Below are positions 5,427-11,452 of a DNA stretch of 11,452 bases, piece after piece. The notes under the pieces are model-generated. The model saw nothing but the letters and a program-made list of their open reading frames with translations, made no database searches and was not told the origin of the DNA. Origin of the DNA: Desulfoprunum sp. (GTDB lineage: Bacteria > Desulfobacterota > Desulfobulbia > Desulfobulbales > Desulfocapsaceae); the NCBI GenBank assembly GCA_030696435.1, contig JAUYSF010000125.1, positions 1 through 11,452 of the forward strand, written 5' to 3'. Made by a program: the position numbers and the translations under genes. Position 1 is the first letter of the stretch. Each line of letters starts with the position of its first letter.

Positions 5427-6548
5427 ATGTCTATGTCCAATCAAGATCAACAACCACCATGGGGCAGAAGGAACAAGCCTCAGAGCCCAGAAGAATTGGT
5501 GGCCCAGCTGATAAAAAAACTGCAGGATTTTTTCTCTGAAGCAAAAAAACCTTCCCCTGAAGGAAACGGTGGGAGTTCAGCAAATCTTCCCTCCAATCCT
5601 TTTGCTAATATAGGGAAAATCCTTACAATCCTGATGGCTTTAATCATCTTGCAAGGGGTATATCTGTCATTTTTCAAGATCTCTCCCGGTGAAGTCGGCG
5701 TGGTCCTGCGTTTAGGACAATATCTGCGAACCACCACCTCCGGCTTGCATTTCAAAATCCCCTATGTTGACTCCCTCTATAAGGTTGACACGGAAACCAT
5801 CAGGAAAGAGGAGTTCGGTTATCGCAGCAAGATCCCTGGCCAGCAGTCGACCTTTGACAGAACGGGCTACGAAGTGGAATCCCTTATGTTGACCGCTGAC
5901 AAAAACGTCATCAACGTTGCCTGGATTGTTCAATACAAGGTGGATGACCCCTACACGTTCCTGTTCAAGGTTCAAAATGTTCAGCAAGCGGTACGCGATG
6001 CCTCTGAAAGTGTTACACGACGCGTCGTCGGCAATATGGACTTTGATTATGTCCTCAGCTATCGAGAACTCCTCGCCGCCGAGGTCAAGAAAGAACTGCA
6101 GGCCTTACTGAATAAACTTGAAGCGGGAGTCGGTGTGGTAACCGTGCAATTCCAGGACATTAACCCACCTGATCCTGTCAAACCGGCCTTTAATGAAGTC
6201 AACGAAGCTGATCAAGATATGAAACGCCTGGTGAATGAGGCTCAGGAGACCTACAACCGGGTTATCCCGAAGGCCAGTGGTGATGCCAAGAAAATCGTGC
6301 AGGAGTCCTACGGTTACGCTGCAGCTAGAATCAACGATGCCAAGGGTGAGACAGGAAGGTTCCTCGATATCCTCAAGGAATACAAGAACGCCCCCGACGT
6401 GACCCGAAAACGTATGTACCTGGAGACCATGCAGGAAATCCTGCCTGGTGTGCAATCGGTCTATGTGATTGATAAAGACAACCAGTCACCTCTCCCGCTC
6501 TTAAACCTTACCGGCGGGAAAAACGTACTTCCGGCCCAGGCCAAATAG
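5427..6548 (+). CDS. hflK: FtsH protease modulator HflK (SPFH/band 7 family)
   Basis: HflK and HflC form a large membrane complex around the FtsH protease that controls its access to membrane-protein substrates. The 373-residue protein has a hydrophilic Pro-rich N-terminus (1-60), one membrane segment at about 62-82 and then the SPFH domain starting at ISPGEVGVVLRLGQY (85-99). It continues with DPYTFLFKVQNVQQAVRDAS and a C-terminal helical segment rich in Ala/Glu (about 250-325). The E. coli-type Gly-rich N-terminus is absent. Two starts compete: ATG 5427 lies only 3 nt after AGGAG (5419-5423), while ATG 5433 has a 9-nt spacer, so the protein may be two residues shorter. hflC follows after 27 bp, so the two are very probably cotranscribed. 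Confidence 0.95.
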   Translation: MSMSNQDQQPPWGRRNKPQSPEELVAQLIKKLQDFFSEAKKPSPEGNGGSSANLPSNPFANIGKILTILMALIILQGVYLSFFKISPGEVGVVLRLGQYLRTTTSGLHFKIPYVDSLYKVDTETIRKEEFGYRSKIPGQQSTFDRTGYEVESLMLTADKNVINVAWIVQYKVDDPYTFLFKVQNVQQAVRDASESVTRRVVGNMDFDYVLSYRELLAAEVKKELQALLNKLEAGVGVVTVQFQDINPPDPVKPAFNEVNEADQDMKRLVNEAQETYNRVIPKASGDAKKIVQESYGYAAARINDAKGETGRFLDILKEYKNAPDVTRKRMYLETMQEILPGVQSVYVIDKDNQSPLPLLNLTGGKNVLPAQAK

Positions 6549-6575
6549 ACGGATATTTCACATAAGGAAACTCGC

Positions 6576-7511
6576 ATGAAACATATAGCACGCTTTTTTC
6601 TCGTTGGTCTGGTTCTTCTGGCAATCATCGTTATCTATGATGGTTTTTATATCCTCGAAGAAGGCAAACAGGTCGTCCTCACTCAATTCGGCGCCCCGGT
6701 CGGCAAACCGGTGACCGAGGCCGGACTTCACCTCAAAATGCCGTTCATCCAGATTGCCAATATTTTTGAAAAGAAAATTCTCATCTGGGACGGTGAGCCG
6801 AATCAGATTCCGACAAATGACAAGACCTATGTCTTTCTGAATGTTACGGCCCGCTGGCGGATCTCTGATGCCCTGAAATTCATGCAGGCTGTCAAGACGG
6901 AGTCCAGGGCTCAATCGATGTTGGACGACATCATCGACGGTACGATCCGCGACATGGTCAATAAAAATGACCTCATCGAGATTATTCGCAGCTCTGATTG
7001 GTCAGAGAAAACGATGTCGCCAACAACCGAGAATATGGGCACAAAACCAAAACAAGGGCGCGATAAAATTGCCATTAGTGTCCGTGACCAAGCGGCTAAA
7101 ATGACCCCTCAGTATGGGATCACCCTCATTGATGTCATGATCAAGCGGGTGAATTACATCGATTCGGTTCAGCAGACGGTTTATAACAGGATGATCTCGG
7201 AACGAAAACGTATCGCGGCAGAAAAACGCTCGATGGGTGAAGGTCAGAAGGCCGAGATTCTCGGCAAGGTTGACCGAGAACTCAAACAGATTCTTTCCGG
7301 GGCGAACAAAGATGCTCTCGGCATCCGGGGTAAGGCCGATGCCGAGGCCACGAAAATATATGGCCTAGCCTATAACCAAGATCCAGAATTTTATGCCTTT
7401 CAAAAGACACTTGAGAGCTATAAATCAATTGTCGGCAGCAACACTTCTCTCGTCCTTTCTTCAGACAGTGATCTCTATCAGTATTTAAAGAGCGTCACCG
7501 GCAAACGGTAA
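6576..7511 (+). CDS. hflC: FtsH protease modulator HflC (SPFH/band 7 family)
   Basis: This is the partner of HflK in the FtsH-regulating membrane complex. The 311-residue protein has an N-terminal membrane anchor (about 5-25, after MKHIAR) and then an SPFH domain beginning at ILEEGKQVVLTQFGAPVG (26-43). It includes the GLHLKMPFIQ segment and the Arg/Glu-rich helix MISERKRIAAEKRSMGEGQK, followed by the Ala-rich stretch GKADAEATKIYG that is typical of HflC. AAGGAAA (6564-6570) gives a normal ribosome binding site 5 nt before the ATG. The gene order hflK-hflC is the conserved one; no hfq, hflX or ftsH is in the window. The operon ends at the palindrome at 7524-7558. Confidence 0.96.
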   Translation: MKHIARFFLVGLVLLAIIVIYDGFYILEEGKQVVLTQFGAPVGKPVTEAGLHLKMPFIQIANIFEKKILIWDGEPNQIPTNDKTYVFLNVTARWRISDALKFMQAVKTESRAQSMLDDIIDGTIRDMVNKNDLIEIIRSSDWSEKTMSPTTENMGTKPKQGRDKIAISVRDQAAKMTPQYGITLIDVMIKRVNYIDSVQQTVYNRMISERKRIAAEKRSMGEGQKAEILGKVDRELKQILSGANKDALGIRGKADAEATKIYGLAYNQDPEFYAFQKTLESYKSIVGSNTSLVLSSDSDLYQYLKSVTGKR

Positions 7512-7515
7512 TTGC

Positions 7516-7558
7516 AAAAATGCGTCAATGAGAGGGGAAAATTTCTCCTCTCATTGAC
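7516..7558. terminator. Shared palindrome between convergent hflC and the Cys-rich gene
   Basis: GTCAATGAGAGG (7524-7535) and CCTCTCATTGAC (7547-7558) are perfect complements, and the interior GGAAAATTTCT continues the pairing almost to the centre. The whole 35 bp is therefore nearly one palindrome. On the minus strand it is followed after 3 nt by a run of five T (complement of 7516-7520), so it can end the Cys-rich gene transcript. On the plus strand, 12 bp after the hflC stop, no T-run follows, so termination of hflKC there is less certain. Confidence 0.7.
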
Positions 7559-7588
7559 AATCCGCGTCTGCTTTCTCTGCCGGAAATA

Positions 7589-8287
7589 TTACCGACTGTC
7601 ACTTCCCCCTTCATCCCCATCCAAACAATCTCCCGCACTCGGATAGGCCGGGGACTGTTCTCTGACAAAACGAATGCGTCCCTTGGCAACCAGCAACTGC
7701 TGAAATCTGATGACCTCGTCCTCGTCACTGATGTTTTCGATGCCAAGCTGATCAAAACGGCAATTACATCTGTTCATTTGCCCGTCACACCAGGGACAGA
7801 CCTCTACGGGACAACCGAGTTGATGGTATTCTCCCTCAAAGACCGAACAAACCGGGCAGACCATCCTGCCTGGCTGATCATGGGAACTGAAGTCCTCAAG
7901 TTCCGAGAGCTGCTGACAGGCTTTGTTCAGTTCTTCATTATCCGGATAGCCAAAGAATTCCAAGACTTCGTCATCAAGATCCTGCCCTTTTTCTCCGAGA
8001 AACAAAACCTCATCTCCAGTAATCAGGTAAAGATACGCATACGAAAGGGTTAACACTCCCAGCAACGGCACCCCTTGATGCGAGTCGATCTGTACCACTC
8101 GGAGGACCGGCTCTTCCCGAGCTTCCGGTAACGAACGATAAAACTCATACAGGAGTCGCAAGACAACAGCATCCTGGTGATATCTCTCGACCACTTTCAC
8201 GGCCTGGATTTGCATGTCATCGGCCACGCCGTACTGGATAAACAGCTCAATATCTTTAATAATTTCCATCATTCCTTTGTCGCGCAT
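7589..8287 (-). CDS. Unrecognised protein with a Cys/His zinc-binding-type cluster
   Basis: I do not recognise the full family. The 232-residue protein has a mostly helical N-terminal part (1-135) with a hydrophobic stretch at about 74-90 (VPLLGVLTLSYAYLYLI) that could be buried helix or strand rather than membrane. A compact metal-site region follows: C144, C147, H155, C159, C164, C167, C174 and C176 (CxxC-x7-H-x3-C-x4-CxxC-x6-CxC). The GC-x4-CPxCxGQ-x3-C pattern resembles a small zinc-ribbon motif seen in various bacterial hypothetical proteins. The C-terminal tail is acidic (SAGDCLDGDEGGSDSR). GAGGA 4 nt before the ATG at 8287 supports this start; ATGs at residues 6 and 7 have poorly spaced sites. 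It is downstream of polA on the same strand, with 115 bp and terminator-like hairpins between, and convergent with hflC. Confidence 0.85.
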   Translation of the reverse strand: MRDKGMMEIIKDIELFIQYGVADDMQIQAVKVVERYHQDAVVLRLLYEFYRSLPEAREEPVLRVVQIDSHQGVPLLGVLTLSYAYLYLITGDEVLFLGEKGQDLDDEVLEFFGYPDNEELNKACQQLSELEDFSSHDQPGRMVCPVCSVFEGEYHQLGCPVEVCPWCDGQMNRCNCRFDQLGIENISDEDEVIRFQQLLVAKGRIRFVREQSPAYPSAGDCLDGDEGGSDSR

Positions 8288-8307
8288 ATCTTCCTCATCA
8301 CATCTTT

Positions 8308-8337
8308 ATAAAACCCATCTGATGCACTACCAGATGG
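8308..8337 (-). terminator. Probable intrinsic terminator after polA
   Basis: Read on the minus strand, CCATCTG (8337-8331) pairs with CAGATGG (8321-8315) around a 9-nt loop and is followed by GTTTTAT (8314-8308). The T-run is short. The hairpin lies 66 bp past the polA stop and just upstream of the Cys-rich gene, so it probably limits readthrough from polA into that gene. Confidence 0.5.
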
Positions 8338-8345
8338 CCTGAACA

Positions 8346-8383
8346 CCCCTCTTTTCGAGGGGCTGCCGCCTCAGCAGACAGCC
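8346..8383. repeat. Two adjacent hairpins in the polA 3' region
   Basis: CCCCTC (8346-8351) and GAGGGG (8357-8362) form a tight stem with a 5-nt loop. Overlapping its edge, GGCTG (8361-8365) pairs with CAGCC (8379-8383). Neither is followed by a T-run on either strand. They lie just after the polA stop and may stabilise its mRNA end; the role is inferred. Confidence 0.4.
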
Positions 8384-8402
8384 GCAAACATTAACTCAAT
8401 CA

Positions 8403-11072
8403 TTATTTGGCCAGGCTTCGCCCGACTGTACAATTAACCACCAAGGGTACATCAAGTTGCAGGGCCTGCTCCATCGCTGCCCGGATATGAACGAGGGTGG
8501 GTTCCACATCCGCGGGCGGGAGTTCAAATACCAGCTCGTCATGTACCTGCAGCAGCAATCTGGCGGAAAGCTGCTCCGTGTTAATCAACCTGTCGACCGC
8601 GAGCATGGCCAATTTGATAATATCAGCAGCCGTTCCCTGGATGGGTGTATTGATAGCCATCCTCTCGGAGAATTCACGCCTGACTCTGTTACTACTGTCT
8701 ATCTCCGGCAAGTTGCGACGACGGTTTAAGAGGGTACTGACATAACCGTCCTTTCTGGCCCGGGCAACAATATCGCCCATGAATTGCTTGACACCCGCGT
8801 AGTGACGAAAATAGCGATCAATAAAGGTCTGTGCCTCTTTTCTACCGATATTGAGCTGCTCGGAGAGACCAAAGCTGCTCATACCATAAACAATGCCGAA
8901 ATTGATGCTCTTGGCAACCCGACGCATCTCAGAATTTATGAGAAGAGGCGATACCCCGAATATCTCGGCGGCTGTTCTGGTATGAATATCCTCACCAGAC
9001 CGAAAGGCCCGGAGCAAGGCTGGGTCCTGTGAATAATGGGCAAGGACTCGCAAGTCGATCTGAGAATAATCGGCTGAGAGGAAGACCAGACCTGCAGCCG
9101 GCACAAAGGCTTGACGGATGCGGTTACCGTCCTCCGAGCGGATAGGGATATTCTGCAGGTTCGGATTGCTGCTCGACAGTCGACCGGTGGCAGTGACGGC
9201 CTGATTATATGATGTGTGCACCCTGCCAGTCACAGAATCCTGCAGGGCTGTCAGTCTTTCCACGTAGGTCGACTGGAGTTTCGCAAGAGTCCTGTAATCG
9301 AGAATCCTGGCCGGCAAGTCATGCTTGTTCGCCAGTTTCTCCAAGACCTTCACATCTGTAGAATACCCCGTCTTGGTCTTTCGCCCACAAGGCAGATGGA
9401 GCTCATCAAAGAGTATCTGCCCGAGTTGCTGAGTCGAGTTGATATTGAATTCCTTGCCCGCCAAGCTGTAGATCTGCTGCTCGAGTTCAACAAGTTTTTG
9501 GCTGAATTCTTTTGATAATTCCGCCAACACCTCCGGATCAATGGTAATCCCGGCTATTTCCATGCGGGCCAGGATCGGTACGAGTGGCATTTCCACTTGC
9601 GCAAAGAGCGCGAAGAGCTGCATTTCTTCAAGCCGCGGGGCAAATTCACGCCAGAGCAGCAGCGCTGCATAGACATCTTCGCAACTGTAGTTGCAAGCAA
9701 CCTGCATATCGACATAGGCGAAGCAGTCAGGACGTTTATCACCACCGACCACACTCTCAAAAGACGTCAGACGTATTCCTCTTGCCAGGCAGAGATCGTC
9801 AAGTTTAAGGGATCGGCTTGACTCATCGAGCAGATACGCTGCTAAAAGAGTATCGAAAAGAGGGCCAGTCATGGCCAGTTTGCAGTCCTGGAGGAGGACG
9901 GTATAATCGTATTTGAGATTATGCCCGACTTTTGCCAGCTTGGGAGATTGCAGAAAAGGCCCGAGATATTCGAGCACCTGAGATACTTCTAATTGACCTG
10001 GCAACAGTTTTCCTTCGGCATCACGGTGCCCGACGGGAATATACCAGGCCTGATCGAGATCGACGCACAGAGAAATACCGACAAGTTTTGCCGTCCGGGC
10101 ATCCAGTGAAGTCGTTTCAGTATCAATGGCCACCAGCTCGGCATCCTGCAGGATTTTTGCAATGTGCACGAGCAGCTCAACCGTCTGGACACTTCTGAAA
10201 CCTTCCGGGGAAACGGCCGTGAACGTCTCAATTTCCTTCAGAAAACTCGCAAACTCAAGTTCGGTATATAGCTCGCTGAGCAATCCGGTATCAGGATTTC
10301 CCAATGTATAGTCCACCAACCTCTCCGGCACAGGGACGTCAACCTTGAGACGGATAAGCTCCTTTGCGAGATAGGCCGACGGACGGCCTTCGATCAGGCG
10401 GTCGACCATCTTTGCCTGCTGAATCGATTCAATATTCTCATATATCCCGTCGAGCGAGCCAAACTGGTTGATCAGTTTTTCAGCTGTCTTCGGGCCAATA
10501 CCGGTTATTCCCGGCACATTGTCAGAACTGTCGCCAATCAGGGAAAAAAAATCGAGGAGCTGGTCCGGGGTGACATTGTATTTTTTCCTGATCTCAAGAG
10601 CATCCATGAATTTGTCTTTCATTGGATCCCACATAACCACATCATCTGTAATTAACTGCAATAGATCCTTATCGCCTGAGACAATGATGACTTTATATCC
10701 GGCACGCTGCATGGCCTGTGCTGCTGAAGCGATGAGGTCATCGGCCTCAACCCCGACCTGTTCGAGAACACGGATATTGGCAGCGGCCACATATTGCTTG
10801 ATGTAGGGAATCTGCTCGGCGAGATCTTCCGGCATGGGTGGCCTGTTCGCCTTGTAGTCCCGGTAGAGTTCATGGCGAAAGACGGGACCGCGACTGTCAA
10901 AAGCTACCGCCAGGTGTCGGGGATTCTTTTCCCGAATCAGACGCCGAAGAATATTGATAAAGCCAAAAACCGCATGGGTTTGCAGCCCCTTGCTGTTTGA
11001 CAGGGGTGCCATGGCATGGTAGGCCCTATAGATATAGGCGCTGCCGTCAATGAGATATATTTCTTCTTTCAC
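8403..11072 (-). CDS. polA: DNA polymerase I with intact 5' nuclease and proofreading domains
   Basis: PolA removes RNA primers, fills gaps in lagging-strand synthesis and acts in excision repair. From the GTG start it has 889 residues and three domains. The 5' nuclease (about 1-290) shows YLIDGSAYIYRAYHAM, VEADDLIA, SGDKDLLQL and the helix-hairpin-helix GITGIGPKTAEKL. The 3'-5' exonuclease is intact, with D317 and E319 in AIDTETTS, D389 in GHNLKYDY, and Y462 and D466 in YSCED. The polymerase has motif A with D668 (SADYSQIDLR), motif B (RRVAKSINFGIVYGMSSFG) and motif C with H844, D845 and E846 (QVHDELVFE). The length is close to the E. coli enzyme (928). TTG, CTG and GTG stand in tandem at 11078, 11075 and 11072; GTG is preferred because GGGAG (11081-11085) is 8 nt upstream of it but only 2 nt from the TTG. 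No clear promoter was found. Confidence 0.96.
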   Translation of the reverse strand: MKEEIYLIDGSAYIYRAYHAMAPLSNSKGLQTHAVFGFINILRRLIREKNPRHLAVAFDSRGPVFRHELYRDYKANRPPMPEDLAEQIPYIKQYVAAANIRVLEQVGVEADDLIASAAQAMQRAGYKVIIVSGDKDLLQLITDDVVMWDPMKDKFMDALEIRKKYNVTPDQLLDFFSLIGDSSDNVPGITGIGPKTAEKLINQFGSLDGIYENIESIQQAKMVDRLIEGRPSAYLAKELIRLKVDVPVPERLVDYTLGNPDTGLLSELYTELEFASFLKEIETFTAVSPEGFRSVQTVELLVHIAKILQDAELVAIDTETTSLDARTAKLVGISLCVDLDQAWYIPVGHRDAEGKLLPGQLEVSQVLEYLGPFLQSPKLAKVGHNLKYDYTVLLQDCKLAMTGPLFDTLLAAYLLDESSRSLKLDDLCLARGIRLTSFESVVGGDKRPDCFAYVDMQVACNYSCEDVYAALLLWREFAPRLEEMQLFALFAQVEMPLVPILARMEIAGITIDPEVLAELSKEFSQKLVELEQQIYSLAGKEFNINSTQQLGQILFDELHLPCGRKTKTGYSTDVKVLEKLANKHDLPARILDYRTLAKLQSTYVERLTALQDSVTGRVHTSYNQAVTATGRLSSSNPNLQNIPIRSEDGNRIRQAFVPAAGLVFLSADYSQIDLRVLAHYSQDPALLRAFRSGEDIHTRTAAEIFGVSPLLINSEMRRVAKSINFGIVYGMSSFGLSEQLNIGRKEAQTFIDRYFRHYAGVKQFMGDIVARARKDGYVSTLLNRRRNLPEIDSSNRVRREFSERMAINTPIQGTAADIIKLAMLAVDRLINTEQLSARLLLQVHDELVFELPPADVEPTLVHIRAAMEQALQLDVPLVVNCTVGRSLAK

Positions 11073-11080
11073 CAGCAAGA

Positions 11081-11085
11081 CTCCC
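11081..11085 (-). promoter_or_regulatory. Ribosome binding site deciding the polA start
   Basis: GGGAG on the minus strand precedes three tandem near-start codons, TTG-CTG-GTG. The spacer is 2 nt to TTG, 5 nt to CTG and 8 nt to GTG. The spacing favours GTG at 11072 and the N-terminus MKEEIYLIDG. A CTG start is rare, so it is not chosen. Confidence 0.6.
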
Positions 11086-11119
11086 TAAAAAACGATTTGG
11101 AGGCATTCTCCCTCTAGAA

Positions 11120-11137
11120 ATATCAGATCACTGATAT
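11120..11137. promoter_or_regulatory. Operator-like inverted repeat upstream of polA
   Basis: ATATCAG (11120-11126) and CTGATAT (11131-11137) are perfect inverted 7-mers around ATCA, 47 bp before the polA GTG. A second overlapping dyad (GATA ... TATC, 11133-11145) and a GC-rich palindrome, CCGGCGCCGG (11147-11156), lie next to it. The site may bind a regulator or overlap the polA promoter, which I could not locate. This is a direct sequence observation with unknown function. Confidence 0.4.
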
Positions 11138-11276
11138 ACCGTATCACCGGCGCCGGCGCACCGTGAATTCAAGAACCCCTTCTTTTCCTGACTGACAAGA
11201 TAGCCTACTGCGAAGACGGCACGTGAAAGCCAGTGAACTCAAATGGGAAGCTGCGGAAAATGCCAACCCCAAATCA

Positions 11277-11378
11277 AGCGTTAACTTTGTCGGCTACGCT
11301 GTGCGGCTCCTCGCCGTACGTGTATGCACTGTCACGTCGCTGCTCGCTTGCCTTCGCGTTCTCATCTTGACTTGGAAA
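11277..11378 (+). repeat. Dispersed repeat, copy 2 (long form)
   Basis: This is the second copy of the element at 4802-4872, in the same orientation, with an additional 33 nt at about 11307-11339. The extra segment starts with CTCCTCGC (11307-11314), which nearly repeats CTGCTCGC (11340-11347). Loss by slippage or recombination between the two would give copy 1. The plus strand is open across it, reading FVGYAVRLLAVRVCTVTSLL and on to ACLRVLILTWK, but there is no ribosome binding site and I do not call it a gene. The 11138-11276 stretch before it shows nothing else I can support. Confidence 0.8.
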
Positions 11379-11400
11379 TGGAAGAGGCTCTTCTACCACG

Positions 11401-11435
11401 AAAAAGGGCTGTGAACGAACATGCCCACAGCCCTT
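11401..11435 (-). terminator. Intrinsic terminator of a minus-strand gene beyond the right edge
   Basis: AAGGGCTGTG (11404-11413) and CACAGCCCTT (11426-11435) pair perfectly with a 12-nt loop. On the minus strand the stem runs directly into five T (complement of 11401-11405). On the plus strand there is no T-run. It therefore marks the end of a minus-strand transcript entering from the right, upstream of polA. Confidence 0.75.
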
Positions 11436-11452
11436 AATACGGTCTTTCAAGT

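Noticed and set aside
11223..11414. 63-codon open frame at the right end
   Set aside because: It consists mainly of dispersed repeat copy 2, has no ribosome binding site and runs into the terminator hairpin of the opposite strand.
1..11452. CRISPR array, integrase, transposase, prophage or defence genes
   Set aside because: I looked for regularly spaced repeats and for known mobile-element motifs in the translated frames and found none.

Overview
The window is ordinary chromosomal DNA from a Gram-negative bacterium. The gene set (hflK/hflC, polA, ribF, a GTP-type PEP carboxykinase with a divergent C-terminal half, and a Cys-rich orphan protein) and the moderate GC content fit a deltaproteobacterial, Desulfobulbales-like sulfate reducer. 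That placement is inference from protein style and could not be tested here. No phage, transposase, CRISPR array or toxin-antitoxin gene is visible.

Layout, left to right. On the minus strand: the first codons of a gene running off the left edge (1-32), a five-repeat TPR protein (70-699) and ribF (926-1897). On the plus strand: tRNA-Leu(CAG) (1984-2070) with a clear promoter and terminator. A gene-poor stretch (2115-2583) follows, holding a nested palindrome and, on the minus strand, what looks like the remains of an exported thioredoxin-like protein. Then comes pckG (2698-4653, plus) with a good sigma70-type promoter and a 22-bp dyad in its leader. A 722-bp gap (4705-5426) holds an AT-rich core and the first copy of a dispersed repeat. 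hflK (5427-6548) and hflC (6576-7511) form a plus-strand operon that ends at a near-perfect palindrome. This palindrome is shared with a convergent minus-strand gene for an unrecognised zinc-binding-type protein (7589-8287). Upstream of that gene, on the same strand, is polA (8403-11072). The right end holds a dyad upstream of polA, a longer second copy of the dispersed repeat, and a terminator for a minus-strand gene outside the window.

Functions are mostly housekeeping: flavin cofactor synthesis (RibF), leucine decoding of CUG, the PEP/oxaloacetate node (PckG), membrane protease control (HflKC with FtsH, which is not in the window) and DNA repair and replication (PolA). I see no multi-gene novel system. 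The most unusual signals are the dispersed repeat, whose two copies differ by a 33-nt segment flanked by near-direct repeats, the pckG leader dyad, the decayed thioredoxin-like gene and the Cys-rich orphan protein.
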